Shown here piece by piece: positions 1 to 8,581 of a DNA stretch of 18,893 bases. Positions within the stretch are counted from its first letter, which is position 1. The number at the start of each line of letters is the position of its first letter. The notes below the pieces were generated by a model, which did not search any database, was not told the origin of the DNA, and was given only the letters and a program-made list of their open reading frames with translations. Location: positions 1 through 18,893 of the forward strand of contig PFSC01000003.1 in NCBI GenBank assembly GCA_002788865.1. The letters run 5' to 3'. Made by a program: the position numbers and the translations under genes. Source of the DNA: Candidatus Roizmanbacteria bacterium CG_4_9_14_0_2_um_filter_39_13 (GTDB lineage: Bacteria; Patescibacteriota; Microgenomatia; UBA1406; GWC2-37-13).

Positions 1-1995
1 TTAAATAATATTGATAAAATAATAGATGAGAAATTAATTGCCGCTTTTCCAAAGGCTGAAACATACATAAAAAAAATAAAAAAAGATCGTACAAGTGGTC
101 TATTTGATTTTGAGATCACTAGAGAACAAATAGATAGCCTGTTTGCAAGTAAGGAAGGAACAACATACGACGAATATAGGAAAGCTGACAAAAAGAAAAT
201 TGTTTTAGAGATCCTGAGAAACAACTTTAGTGATACTTTTAATTTCAATGAGGAAGCCGACTATCTAGTTAATCGAATTGGTGAATTATTTGGCAAAACT
301 CCTAAGCGAAAAGATTTCAAAGGCGTAGATAAAATGGTTTACGAGCTTACAAAGCTAGAGCCGTTTTTTTATAAAACCAGCTTTAATGCGGTTAAGCAAA
401 ATTCAAACGATACAAAAATTAAAGCATTATTCCAAATCTACAGTAAAGATTTTTCTCCTGATAAAAATCCTAATAGCAAGAAAAACCTCCACACACTGTA
501 TTTTGAAGAACTATTTTCAAAAGAAAATGAAGAGAATCCCATCTTTAAACTCTCTGGTGGTGCGGAAGTGTTTTTCAGAAAAAAGATTGATGATTATAAA
601 ATTGATCAATGGGAAAAGAAAAGCTTGAAGAATCCAAAAACGGATAAGCTTCCGAATAAAAAGAGACGGTTCACAGAGAATCAGATACTTTTCCACCTGC
701 CGATTGCGCTAAACAATATCAATGATGGTGGAAGCGTCAACCGTAAAGTTCACGAGTATATTCAAGAAAACGAGGAAGTAAAAATTATCGGCATAGATCG
801 AGGTGAAAAAGAATTGGCGTATTATTGCTTACTTGATCAAAGTAGAGCAATTGTTGATGGACCAAAAACTTTAAATATAGTTGGTTCAAATATTCTTAAA
901 AATAAGGAAGGGGTAGAAAAGAAACAGTCTGTCAACTATCGTGACAAACTGGATATAAAGGAAAAGGAGCGAATGATGGCTCGTAGGTCATGGACAAAGA
1001 TCGAAGGCATGAAGGACTTGAAAGCGGGTTATATCTCAAACGTGGTGAATGAAATCGCGAGGATGATGGTTGATAACAATGCCTTTGTTTGTTTTGAAGA
1101 ATTGAATCATGGCTTTAAAAAAGATCGTAGTATTAGGATTGAAAAAGGTGTTTATCAGCGTTTGGAGAATGCATTAGTGGATAAATTGAGCTACTTAGTA
1201 TTGAAAAAAACACTGGAGGGGGTCAGAAATGCCTTGCAATTAACTCCGAAAAATAAAGCCATAAAATATTGGGGCAATCAGATGGGGGCAATATTCTACA
1301 CTGATGCAAAGTTCACCTCAAAAACTTGTCCACACTGCGGGTTTAGGCGCAGAGGAGTTGAGCCAATGAAAAAGGCAAAGGAGATCAAAGAAAAATTTGC
1401 AAAGGATCAGTTAAAAATATTCTTTGAAAAGTCTAAAGACAGATTCAGAATAGAGTATTTTTGGAAAGTTGAAGCGTTTGATTTTAGCTGTGAGAATTTG
1501 TATGGAAAAGGCAAAATGGAAGTGATCTATTCTGACGTTGAAAGAAATTCATCGAATAATGGCTCCCTTAAAGATATTTTCAAGGATTACTTGCAGGAAG
1601 ACATAGAATTGTTTTCCCTTGTTCAAAATGACGCTAAATTTCGTTATGTGGATTTTGGTAAGGTATTTAATAGTCTGGTATGGCTCCGCCATACAGTAGA
1701 GAGAGATAGTGAAATGTTTGATTGTATATCTTGTCCAAAGTGTCACTTTTCAACTATGTCACTCAAGGCCCGAAAGATTAAAGACGGTGATGCGAATGGT
1801 GCTTATAACATTGCAAGAAGGGGGCTGATGATTTATGAAAAAATACGGAGTGAACAGTTGAAAAAAAAGATGAATACAAAAGATGGAATTGCAAGTAAAG
1901 ATCTAAAGATTAATTTGAAAGAATGGGATGAAGAAACATATAAACAATGGGACAAAATGGACTGGGAAGTAAGCGGAAACATCAGAGGTTTATAG
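1..1995 (+). CDS. cas12a: Cas12a (Cpf1) effector nuclease, C-terminal 664 residues, 5' end outside window
   Basis: The frame is open from base 1 to a TAG at 1993-1995, so this is the C-terminal half of a protein whose start lies upstream; family members are about 1200-1300 residues. Cas12a processes its own crRNA and cuts PAM-bearing dsDNA with a RuvC site helped by a Nuc domain. Visible signatures in order: FQIYSKDFSP and NLHTLYFEELF (WED/RuvC border), AEVFFRKK, RRFTENQILFH, RuvC-I IIGIDRGEKEL (Asp codon 796-798), bridge-helix region ERMMARRSW, RuvC-II CFEELNHGF (Glu codon 1096-1098), a Nuc segment with a likely catalytic Arg in DVERN (near 1543), and RuvC-III DGDANGAYNIARRG (Asp codon 1789-1791). 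All three RuvC acids are present, so it looks active. Unusually, CPHC (1327-1338) and CPKC (1732-1743) flank the Nuc segment, giving a probable complete zinc ribbon where well-studied Cas12a proteins lack it. The next gene is a DUF4143 ATPase 131 nt downstream. Confidence 0.95.
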   Translation, partial: LNNIDKIIDEKLIAAFPKAETYIKKIKKDRTSGLFDFEITREQIDSLFASKEGTTYDEYRKADKKKIVLEILRNNFSDTFNFNEEADYLVNRIGELFGKTPKRKDFKGVDKMVYELTKLEPFFYKTSFNAVKQNSNDTKIKALFQIYSKDFSPDKNPNSKKNLHTLYFEELFSKENEENPIFKLSGGAEVFFRKKIDDYKIDQWEKKSLKNPKTDKLPNKKRRFTENQILFHLPIALNNINDGGSVNRKVHEYIQENEEVKIIGIDRGEKELAYYCLLDQSRAIVDGPKTLNIVGSNILKNKEGVEKKQSVNYRDKLDIKEKERMMARRSWTKIEGMKDLKAGYISNVVNEIARMMVDNNAFVCFEELNHGFKKDRSIRIEKGVYQRLENALVDKLSYLVLKKTLEGVRNALQLTPKNKAIKYWGNQMGAIFYTDAKFTSKTCPHCGFRRRGVEPMKKAKEIKEKFAKDQLKIFFEKSKDRFRIEYFWKVEAFDFSCENLYGKGKMEVIYSDVERNSSNNGSLKDIFKDYLQEDIELFSLVQNDAKFRYVDFGKVFNSLVWLRHTVERDSEMFDCISCPKCHFSTMSLKARKIKDGDANGAYNIARRGLMIYEKIRSEQLKKKMNTKDGIASKDLKINLKEWDEETYKQWDKMDWEVSGNIRGL

Positions 1996-2126
1996 ATGAG
2001 AGTTCCTTTAGTGATGATTCAAATCTAGCGGACTAACTCTATGGACACAACAAAAATAGCCGTACTTACAGACAATTAACTCCAAAACCACACTATTTAC
2101 TATAATAATGTGATTAGAAAACAAAT

Positions 2127-3263
2127 ATGATACAGAGAGCTATAGAAATACAAATCAAAAAATACCTGTTTGATGGACGGGTTATTCTTATTTATGGTCC
2201 CCGTCGAGTCGGTAAGACTACACTGGTACGGCATATTTTAGAGGAATACCCAGACACTGGGGAATACATACAGCTTGATGACCCCGCCATACAATCTCAG
2301 TTTGAACATGGCACAGTCGATGAGATAGTCGCTCTTCTCAAGCCCGCAACCAGACTGATTGTATTGGACGAAGCACAAGTGATCAACAAGATTGGGCAAA
2401 AACTCAAATTGCTTGTGGATAAATTTCCTTCTTTGCAGATTATCGCTACTGGATCATCAAGTTTTGAACTCCAAAATGAGGTAAGTTCTCCTCTCACTGG
2501 CAGAAAAATAGAATTTAATCTTTACCCATTTTCAGTACTTGAGCTCAAAAATTATGAAGGTATTAGTGCCCTAGCTGGTAAACTCGGACACATCCTCAAG
2601 TTTGGGCTGTATCCGTCTGTTTATTTGTCCGAGGAAGATAAGGTGGCACGGCTTGCAGGCGAAATCACCAGCTCATATTTATTCAAAGATATATTGGCAT
2701 ACCAAGATATACGAAATCCTCGGATTCTTGCGGATTTGCTCAAGGCTCTTGCATTGCAGACAGGAAATGAGGTATCGAGCAATGAGCTGGCAAACTTGCT
2801 GAGTATAGACCGAGCCACTGTGATGAGATATATAGACTTACTAGAAAAAATATTTGTCATCAAAGTATTGCGGGCATATTCGGGAAATCTCAGAAATGAG
2901 TTGAGTCGCAAATTCAAAGTATATTTTTGGGATATAGGAATCAGAAATGCTCTCCTCAATAATTTTAATGACATGTCTATTCGCAGCGATGTTGGTGCGA
3001 TCTGGGAAAATTTTTGTGCACTCGAGCGGATAAAAATCCATTCTTTCGCTGATAGACAACCCTCTTTTTACTTTTGGAGAAACTACCAAGGACAGGAAGT
3101 TGATCTTATAGAAGAAATAGATGGTAAACTGAAGGCATTTAAGTTTAAATACACGAAGTCGAATGCAAAGCTTCCACCCGCATTTGCCGATAATTACAGA
3201 AATACTGAGCTTGTTGTGGTTCATAAGGAAAACGCTTTTTCTCGTTTAACTGAACAAAGTTAG
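2127..3263 (+). CDS. AAA family ATPase with C-terminal DUF4143 domain
   Basis: A 378-residue P-loop ATPase of the AAA_14/DUF4143 family, common in archaea and CPR bacteria and without an established cellular role. The Walker A motif is GPRRVGKTT (residues 24-32) and Walker B is LIVLDEAQ (77-84), followed by TGSSS (108-112) and SPLTGR (121-126). A helix-turn-helix-like stretch near residues 216-240 (SSNELANLLSIDRATVMRYI) leads into the DUF4143 domain, with a PD-D/ExK-like remnant WRNYQGQEVDLIEE near residues 318-331. Length is normal, so the gene looks intact. A TATAAT box at 2101-2106 lies 20 nt before the ATG, with no Shine-Dalgarno. It separates the two CRISPR effectors (131 nt after cas12a, 38 nt before the Cas12a2-like gene). 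Nothing in the family ties it to CRISPR function, so it may be a passenger or insertion. Confidence 0.9.
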   Translation: MIQRAIEIQIKKYLFDGRVILIYGPRRVGKTTLVRHILEEYPDTGEYIQLDDPAIQSQFEHGTVDEIVALLKPATRLIVLDEAQVINKIGQKLKLLVDKFPSLQIIATGSSSFELQNEVSSPLTGRKIEFNLYPFSVLELKNYEGISALAGKLGHILKFGLYPSVYLSEEDKVARLAGEITSSYLFKDILAYQDIRNPRILADLLKALALQTGNEVSSNELANLLSIDRATVMRYIDLLEKIFVIKVLRAYSGNLRNELSRKFKVYFWDIGIRNALLNNFNDMSIRSDVGAIWENFCALERIKIHSFADRQPSFYFWRNYQGQEVDLIEEIDGKLKAFKFKYTKSNAKLPPAFADNYRNTELVVVHKENAFSRLTEQS

Positions 3264-3301
3264 TTGCCTATGCTTGTTGATACAGTTTCTAATAAATAAT
3301 T

Positions 3302-6300
3302 ATGGATAGATTTAAGAATTTATACGAAGTAAAAAAGACAGTGAGGTTTGAGTTAAAACCGAGTAGGAAGAAAATTTTTGAGGGCGGCGATGTTATCAAA
3401 TTACTGAAAGATTTTAAAAAAGTACAAAGACTCTTTTTAGAAATTTTTGTTTACAAAAAAAAAGACTCAAAATTAGAGTTTAAGAAGAAAAGAGAAATCA
3501 AATATACATGGCTCAGAACTCATACAAAAAATGAATTTTATAATTGGAGTAGAAGAAGTGATATAGAAAAAAATTACGTTTTAAGCAAAATAGATTTTTT
3601 GCCAGAAGAAATTTTGCGATGGCTTGACGAATGGCAAAAACTAACAGAAAGCTTGGAAGATATAACACAAACAGAAGAACACAAGCAAAAAAGAAAAAGC
3701 AACATCGCTTTTGCTTTACGAAAATTTTCAAAGAGGCAAAACTTGCCTTTTATAAAAGATTTTTTTAATGCTGTTATTGATATTCAAGGAAAACAAGGAA
3801 ATGAAAGTGACGTTAGAATTAAAGAATTTAGAGGGAGGCTAAAAGAGATAGAAAAAAATTTTAATGCTTGCTCCAAAAAATATCTTCCGACTCAGAGCAA
3901 TGGAGTACTTTTGCATAAAGCAAGCTTCAATTATTATACCCTGAACAAAACTCCAAAAGAGTATGAAGATTTAAAAAAAGAAAAAGAATTAGAATTGAAT
4001 GGGGTTTTGTCGTGGGCAATTTATAAAAGAGAACGAGTTATTGATAGACGAACAGAACAAACAGAAATCTTATTTGATTGCGATATTGACTGGTTAAAAA
4101 AGATTGGACTTGGCGATGAAATTCAGAACTGGGTTCTTGACGAAGCTTATCAAAAAATGAAAATTTGGAAGGCAAATCAAAAATCAGATTTTATAGAGGC
4201 AGTTGCGAGAGATAAACTTACATTCCAAAACTTTAGAAAGAAGTTCCCACTATTTGATGCCTCTGACGAAAATTTTGAGATTTGCTATAAACTTACAAAA
4301 GAGCTTGATAAAAAACCAAAAGATGCAAAAAAAGTAGCACAAGAACGAGGAAAGTTTTTTAACGCCCCAAAAGAAAAAATTCAAACCAAAAACTATTTTG
4401 AACTCTGTGAACTCTATAAACGAATTGCCCTAAAAAGGGGCAAAATAATTGCAGAAATAAAAGGAATAGAAAATGAAGAGGTTCAGTCCCAACTCTTAAC
4501 CCACTATGCTATGGTAGCAGAAGAAGAAAACAAAAAATTTATTGTATTTATTCCGAGGAAAAATGGTGAAGAATTAGAAAATCACAAAAATGCTCATAAG
4601 TTTTTACAAGGAAAAGAAAAAAAAGAATCTGGCGATGTAAAGGTGTATCATTTTAAATCTCTTACTTTGAGAGCTTTGGAAAAGCTTTGCTTTAAAAAAA
4701 CTAAAAATACATTTGCTCCGGAAATTGAGAAAGAAACAAACCCTAAAATCTGGTTTCCCAAATATAAACAACAATGGAACAAAACACCAGAGAAACTTAT
4801 CGAATTCTATAAAAAAGTTCTGCAATCCGATTACTCTAAAAAATATTTAGATTTGGTAGATTTTGGAAATTTAAATACCTTCTTGAAGACTGATTTTACA
4901 ACCTTAGAAGAATTTGAGTCAGTCCTTGAAAAAACATGCTATACAAAAGTGCCAGTTTACTTTTCTAAAAAAGAATTTGAAACATTTAAAGATGAATTTG
5001 AAGCAGAAGTTTTTGAAATAACCACTCGTAGCGTATCGACTGGGAGCGCGAGAAAAGAAAATGCTCACGCAAAAATTTGGAAGGATTTTTGGAGCAGGAA
5101 AAATGAAACAGCAGGCCATACTATTCGTCTCAATCCAGAGGTGAGTATTTTTTACAGAGATGAAATCAAAGAAATGAGCAATGCCTCAAGGCAGAATAGG
5201 ACATCAGATGTAAACAATAGGTTTTCTGACCCTCGTTTTACACTTGCAACGACAATAACGACTCATGCTGATAAGAAAAAGCCAAATCTAGCCTTCAAAA
5301 AAATTGAAGACATAAAAAATCATATTGATAGCTTTAATACAGTCTTCAATAGAGACTTTTCCGGTGTATGGGTTTACGGAATTGATAGAGGGCTCAAAGA
5401 GCTCGCGACTCTAAATGTTGTAAAATTTTCTGATGTAAAAAATAAATTTGGAGTATTACAACCAAAAGAATTCGCAAAAATTTCTATTTATAAATTAAGC
5501 GATGAAAAAGCAATTTTAAAAGATGTCGGTGGAAAGAGCTTGAAAAATGCAAAAGGAGAAGATCGAAAAGTAATTGATAATATTTCAGAAGTGCTGGAGG
5601 AGGGAAAGGAGCCCGATCCAATACTTTTTGAAAATCGAATAGTCTCTTCTATAGACCTCACTCAAGCAAAGCTAATAAAGGGACATATTATTACTAATGG
5701 TGATCAAAAAACATACCTTAAACTGAAAGAAACATCGGCAAAAAGAAGAATCTTTGAGCTGTTTTCAAATGCTCAAATAGATAAAAATACTACGATCTCT
5801 GGAAATAAAACAATCATGCTGGGTAAAAATAATACAATATATTGGCTTTGTGAATGGCAAAGGCAAAATCCTTGGCGAGATAAAAAAGAATCTTTGATGC
5901 AGTCTCTCAAAGACTATTTACAAAATTTAGATATAAAAAATCACTTTAAAGATATTGAAACAATAGAGCAGATAAATCACTTGCGAGATTCAATTACCGC
6001 AAATATGGTAGGGCTTCTATTTCACCTGCAAAATAAGTTAAAAATACATGGAGTTATAGCATTAGAGAATTTGGATACTGTGCAGAAAAAGAGCGATAGT
6101 AAAATGATCGATGAGCATTTTGAACAAAGTAATGAAGATATCTCTCGTCGTTTGGAGTGGGCTTTGTATCGTAAGTTTGCAAATACGGGAGAAGTGCCAC
6201 CACAGATAAAAGAGTCCATCTTCTTGCGAGGTGAATTTAAGGTGTGTCAAATGGGAATTTTGAAGTTTGTTGAAGTTGGTGGAACAAGTCGAGGATGTCC

Positions 6301-6544
6301 AAATTGTCAATCTGAGTGGAATCAGGAATGTGGAAATCAGTGCAATCCCAAATGTAATAAATGTACAGAAAATGATTCCTATAAGAAAAATAAAAGAAAA
6401 AATGTTTATATATGTAAAGATGATAATCAATGTAAATTTTCAACAGAAGAGAGTCGAAACTTACTTGAACAAAACCTTCATAACTCCGATGACGTCGCTG
6501 CTTATAACATCGCCAAAAGAGGCTTGGAAATAAATAGTATCTAG
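3302..6544 (+). CDS. cas12a2: Cas12a2-like type V effector (RuvC plus C-terminal zinc-binding region, no Nuc domain)
   Basis: A 1080-residue second effector in the same locus. The N-terminus NLYEVKKTVRFELKP (residues 6-20) is the Cas12a-type start. The middle (VYHFKSLTLRALEKLCF, IRLNPEVSIFYRDE) matches the WED/RuvC border. RuvC-I is GIDRGLKELATL with Asp695, RuvC-II is IALENLDTV with Glu922, and RuvC-III is DDVAAYNIAKRG with Asp1063, 17 residues from the end. From memory of the Sulfuricurvum Cas12a2 sequence, the shared GIDRGLK-LATL wording, the RLHPE/RLNPE-YR motif and the zinc region in place of Nuc favour Cas12a2 over Cas12a; I could not align them. Known Cas12a2 proteins use Cas12a-type crRNAs, are triggered by complementary RNA and then degrade RNA and DNA indiscriminately, causing abortive infection. 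This copy is somewhat shorter than the roughly 1180-residue reference and carries eight Cys between residues 999 and 1044. The gene is visibly more A-rich and Lys-rich than cas4-cas1. The main alternative is another diverged Cas12a-clade subtype. Confidence 0.85.
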   Translation: MDRFKNLYEVKKTVRFELKPSRKKIFEGGDVIKLLKDFKKVQRLFLEIFVYKKKDSKLEFKKKREIKYTWLRTHTKNEFYNWSRRSDIEKNYVLSKIDFLPEEILRWLDEWQKLTESLEDITQTEEHKQKRKSNIAFALRKFSKRQNLPFIKDFFNAVIDIQGKQGNESDVRIKEFRGRLKEIEKNFNACSKKYLPTQSNGVLLHKASFNYYTLNKTPKEYEDLKKEKELELNGVLSWAIYKRERVIDRRTEQTEILFDCDIDWLKKIGLGDEIQNWVLDEAYQKMKIWKANQKSDFIEAVARDKLTFQNFRKKFPLFDASDENFEICYKLTKELDKKPKDAKKVAQERGKFFNAPKEKIQTKNYFELCELYKRIALKRGKIIAEIKGIENEEVQSQLLTHYAMVAEEENKKFIVFIPRKNGEELENHKNAHKFLQGKEKKESGDVKVYHFKSLTLRALEKLCFKKTKNTFAPEIEKETNPKIWFPKYKQQWNKTPEKLIEFYKKVLQSDYSKKYLDLVDFGNLNTFLKTDFTTLEEFESVLEKTCYTKVPVYFSKKEFETFKDEFEAEVFEITTRSVSTGSARKENAHAKIWKDFWSRKNETAGHTIRLNPEVSIFYRDEIKEMSNASRQNRTSDVNNRFSDPRFTLATTITTHADKKKPNLAFKKIEDIKNHIDSFNTVFNRDFSGVWVYGIDRGLKELATLNVVKFSDVKNKFGVLQPKEFAKISIYKLSDEKAILKDVGGKSLKNAKGEDRKVIDNISEVLEEGKEPDPILFENRIVSSIDLTQAKLIKGHIITNGDQKTYLKLKETSAKRRIFELFSNAQIDKNTTISGNKTIMLGKNNTIYWLCEWQRQNPWRDKKESLMQSLKDYLQNLDIKNHFKDIETIEQINHLRDSITANMVGLLFHLQNKLKIHGVIALENLDTVQKKSDSKMIDEHFEQSNEDISRRLEWALYRKFANTGEVPPQIKESIFLRGEFKVCQMGILKFVEVGGTSRGCPNCQSEWNQECGNQCNPKCNKCTENDSYKKNKRKNVYICKDDNQCKFSTEESRNLLEQNLHNSDDVAAYNIAKRGLEINSI

Positions 6545-6574
6545 GATCAATACCCATCAAACCATATCAATATA

Positions 6575-6583
6575 TGATATAAT
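6575..6583 (+). promoter_or_regulatory. Extended -10 promoter of cas4-cas1-cas2
   Basis: TGATATAAT is an extended -10 (TG-N-TATAAT) with the TATAAT at 6578-6583. No -35 is recognisable, as is usual for extended -10 promoters. Only 8 nt separate the box from the cas4 ATG at 6592, so transcription should begin at or next to the start codon (leaderless mRNA). The promoter sits in the 47-nt gap after the Cas12a2-like gene, inside the imperfect palindrome ATATCA-ATA-TATGATAT. Confidence 0.65.
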
Positions 6584-6591
6584 GTCACACC

Positions 6592-7146
6592 ATGGACGGT
6601 GTGATTCAAATATCTAAAATCAATGACTTCATCTTTTGCCCGCATTCAATTTTTCTTCATGGCGTGTATGAGTCTTTTCATGAGAACCTTTATCATGAAG
6701 CGCCTCAAAAAATGGGGAGAAGTGCGCATGAAAAAATTGACACAGGGCAGTACTCATCTGCAAAAAGATACCTGCAGGGGACCAGTGTCTATGTATCAAA
6801 ATACAATCTTGTCGGCAAGATAGATGTCTACGATACAAAAGAACACCTCCTCATAGAGCGTAAGCACAAGCTCCATCGCCTGTACAATGGACAGCGATAT
6901 CAACTCTACGCTCAGTATCTCGGACTGGTTGAAGCCGGCTATACTGTCAATAAGCTTTGCATTCACTCACTCTCTGATAACAAACGATATCCTATCGATA
7001 TCCCAGGGGCGGAAGAATTAGATGAGTTTGAAAAAGTGATTGATGCCATACGCAGTTATTCAGTAAATACTACATATCAGACTGTCACAAAAGCAAAATG
7101 TGAAAACTGTATCTATCGTCAGTTATGCCATAAATCATTATGTTGA
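6592..7146 (+). CDS. cas4: Cas4 exonuclease (spacer acquisition)
   Basis: A 184-residue RecB-like nuclease that trims prespacers and helps select PAM-adjacent spacers before Cas1-Cas2 integration. The active-site series is visible: His46 (SAHEKID), Asp78 (GKIDVYD), Glu89 and Lys91 (IERKHK), and Gln101 with Tyr103 (GQRYQLYAQ). The 4Fe-4S cysteines are Cys16 (FIFCPHS) and Cys170, Cys173 and Cys179 (CENCIYRQLC), so both halves are complete. There is no Shine-Dalgarno; the start follows an extended -10 by 8 nt. The stop overlaps the cas1 start by 7 nt, which implies translational coupling in a cas4-cas1-cas2 operon. Confidence 0.95.
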   Translation: MDGVIQISKINDFIFCPHSIFLHGVYESFHENLYHEAPQKMGRSAHEKIDTGQYSSAKRYLQGTSVYVSKYNLVGKIDVYDTKEHLLIERKHKLHRLYNGQRYQLYAQYLGLVEAGYTVNKLCIHSLSDNKRYPIDIPGAEELDEFEKVIDAIRSYSVNTTYQTVTKAKCENCIYRQLCHKSLC

Positions 7147-8096
7147 CTCTTCCTGACTTTCGCGAGAAGAAAATTGTATTTATCCAAGCTGAAAAAAATA
7201 TTGATCACCAGATCAGATTCTGGAATAGCAATATCCGCATTTTCAAAGATGGAGAACCTGTCGACCAGATATCTTGCTATTTGGTGCTTTGCGTCGTGAT
7301 TATAGGCAATACAAGTATTACATCTACGCTGATCCAGCGTGCAAAAAAATACGGTATCTCAATACTGCTTTTGAACTACTCGCTGAAAGCATATGCGGAA
7401 ATAAATAGCCTCGCTGAAGGAAATACTGCGATCAGAGATAGACAATATCGAATGGGGGATGCTCAAGCATGTATATTCGCAAAAAAGTTAGTTTCAGATA
7501 AAATACAAAATCAATTTGCATTATTGCGGAAAGTGAAGAAATCAAATAAGGATATATTCGATCAAACAATAGCCAAAATTGATGACGTGAAAAGTCTCTC
7601 AGAGCTTCTCGGTCATGAGGGAAGTTTTGCAAATCATTACTTCCAACAATTATTCTCTCCATACGATTGGAATAGACGTGCGCCTCAAACGAAAGAAGAT
7701 ATCACAAACTTCCTCATGGATATCGGATATACCTATCTCTTGAATTATATCGATTCTATTTTGAGACTCTTTGGCTTTGATACCTATAAAGGTTTTTATC
7801 ATCAGCTATTTTTTCAAAGAAAATCGTTGTCTTGTGATCTGATGGAGCCGATGAGACCGATTGTAGACCACCAAATTATAAAGGCATACAATTTGGGGAT
7901 GGTACGTACCAAAGATTTTGTATTCAAAAATGGAAGTTTCGCCCTGAAGACTGATCCAAAAATCAGAAGCAAGTACAGTCTCATGTTTTTTGAGTGTATT
8001 TCGAAAGAAAAAGAGTCGATATATAGCTATTTGCGGCAGTACTATCTGCATCTCATGGATCCCACACGTTATTCATTTCCTCAGTTTAGCCTATGA
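7140..8096 (+). CDS. cas1: Cas1 CRISPR integrase
   Basis: A 318-residue metal-dependent integrase that inserts new spacers at the leader end of the array together with Cas2. The catalytic residues are recognisable: Glu160 in LLGHEGSFANHYF, His221 in GFYHQLFFQRKSL, and the acidic cluster Asp233/Glu236 in CDLMEPMRP. Length is normal for type V-A Cas1. It starts inside the end of cas4 and its TGA overlaps the cas2 ATG (ATGA at 8093-8096), so the three genes form one tightly coupled unit. Confidence 0.96.
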   Translation: MLTLPDFREKKIVFIQAEKNIDHQIRFWNSNIRIFKDGEPVDQISCYLVLCVVIIGNTSITSTLIQRAKKYGISILLLNYSLKAYAEINSLAEGNTAIRDRQYRMGDAQACIFAKKLVSDKIQNQFALLRKVKKSNKDIFDQTIAKIDDVKSLSELLGHEGSFANHYFQQLFSPYDWNRRAPQTKEDITNFLMDIGYTYLLNYIDSILRLFGFDTYKGFYHQLFFQRKSLSCDLMEPMRPIVDHQIIKAYNLGMVRTKDFVFKNGSFALKTDPKIRSKYSLMFFECISKEKESIYSYLRQYYLHLMDPTRYSFPQFSL

Positions 8097-8374
8097 TAAT
8101 AGTTTCCTATGATTTCCACGATGACAAAACACGCCGACACTTTGCCAAGCTGATGGAGCAGTACGGCGAACGTGTACAGTACTCGGTATTTTTGATCAAG
8201 AACAGTCCCAGAATTTTACGAATGATGATACTTGAGATAGATCTCAAGTTCAAAACGAAAATAAAGAAAACCGATAGTGTCTATATTTTCAAGCTCTGCA
8301 ATGGATGTGAGGAAAAGGTCGCGCGCTATGGTAGTGCGACTCATGCAGAGGAGCTTGTGGTATACTTGAATTGA
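8093..8374 (+). CDS. cas2: Cas2 integration subunit
   Basis: A 93-residue protein with the ferredoxin-like Cas2 opening MIIVSYDFHDDKTRR, including the conserved early Asp (residue 7). Cas2 dimers bridge two Cas1 dimers in the adaptation complex. It overlaps the cas1 stop by 4 nt and ends 207 nt before the first repeat, the usual position of the last adaptation gene before the leader. Confidence 0.95.
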   Translation: MIIVSYDFHDDKTRRHFAKLMEQYGERVQYSVFLIKNSPRILRMMILEIDLKFKTKIKKTDSVYIFKLCNGCEEKVARYGSATHAEELVVYLN

Positions 8375-8581
8375 CCTTGTTTGTACTTTGACAATCCGAA
8401 AAAGTGGAAGTTGTATTATCAGTAATAAAACCCTTGTCTTCATTTTTCTGAAGACGTTGTAGAGAAAATATACTTTGAGCTTTTAGAGTAATCTAAATCA
8501 TCTCCTTGCTCTGGCACAAATGTCCCATGTCACCTTGTGTGCTGGTTGTATCATTTGCATTGTCAGAGCAGGAAAACGGCT
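8375..8581 (+). promoter_or_regulatory. CRISPR leader with candidate array promoter
   Basis: This non-coding segment lies between cas2 and repeat 1. The repeat handle orientation shows that transcription runs on the + strand, so this side is the leader. A -35-like TTGACA (8388-8393) is followed by TTGTATTAT (8411-8419), usable as a -10 with 17 or 20 nt spacing. A perfect 7-bp hairpin GTCTTCA-tttttc-TGAAGAC lies at 8436-8455. Right after it, GTTGTAGAGA (8456-8465) is the exact reverse complement of the first bases of repeat 1 plus one preceding base (8581-8590). A further inverted repeat pairs TGCTCTGGCA (8507-8516) with TGTCAGAGCA (8561-8570), just before repeat 1. These may guide transcription or Cas1-Cas2 docking; that is inference. 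Confidence 0.7.

Noticed and set aside
2621..3224. Antisense open frames within the DUF4143 gene
   Set aside because: They mirror a clear conserved gene and have no recognisable domains or start signals.
6538..6552. Functional self-targeting by spacer 7
   Set aside because: The match is only 15 nt and the 5' flank ATAG is not a TTTV PAM. The effector mRNA has the same sense as the crRNA, so it would not be an RNA target either.
6062..6560. Antisense open frames at the end of the Cas12a2-like gene
   Set aside because: They are low-complexity, hydrophobic shadows of an AT-rich Lys-rich gene, without a ribosome binding site or family resemblance.
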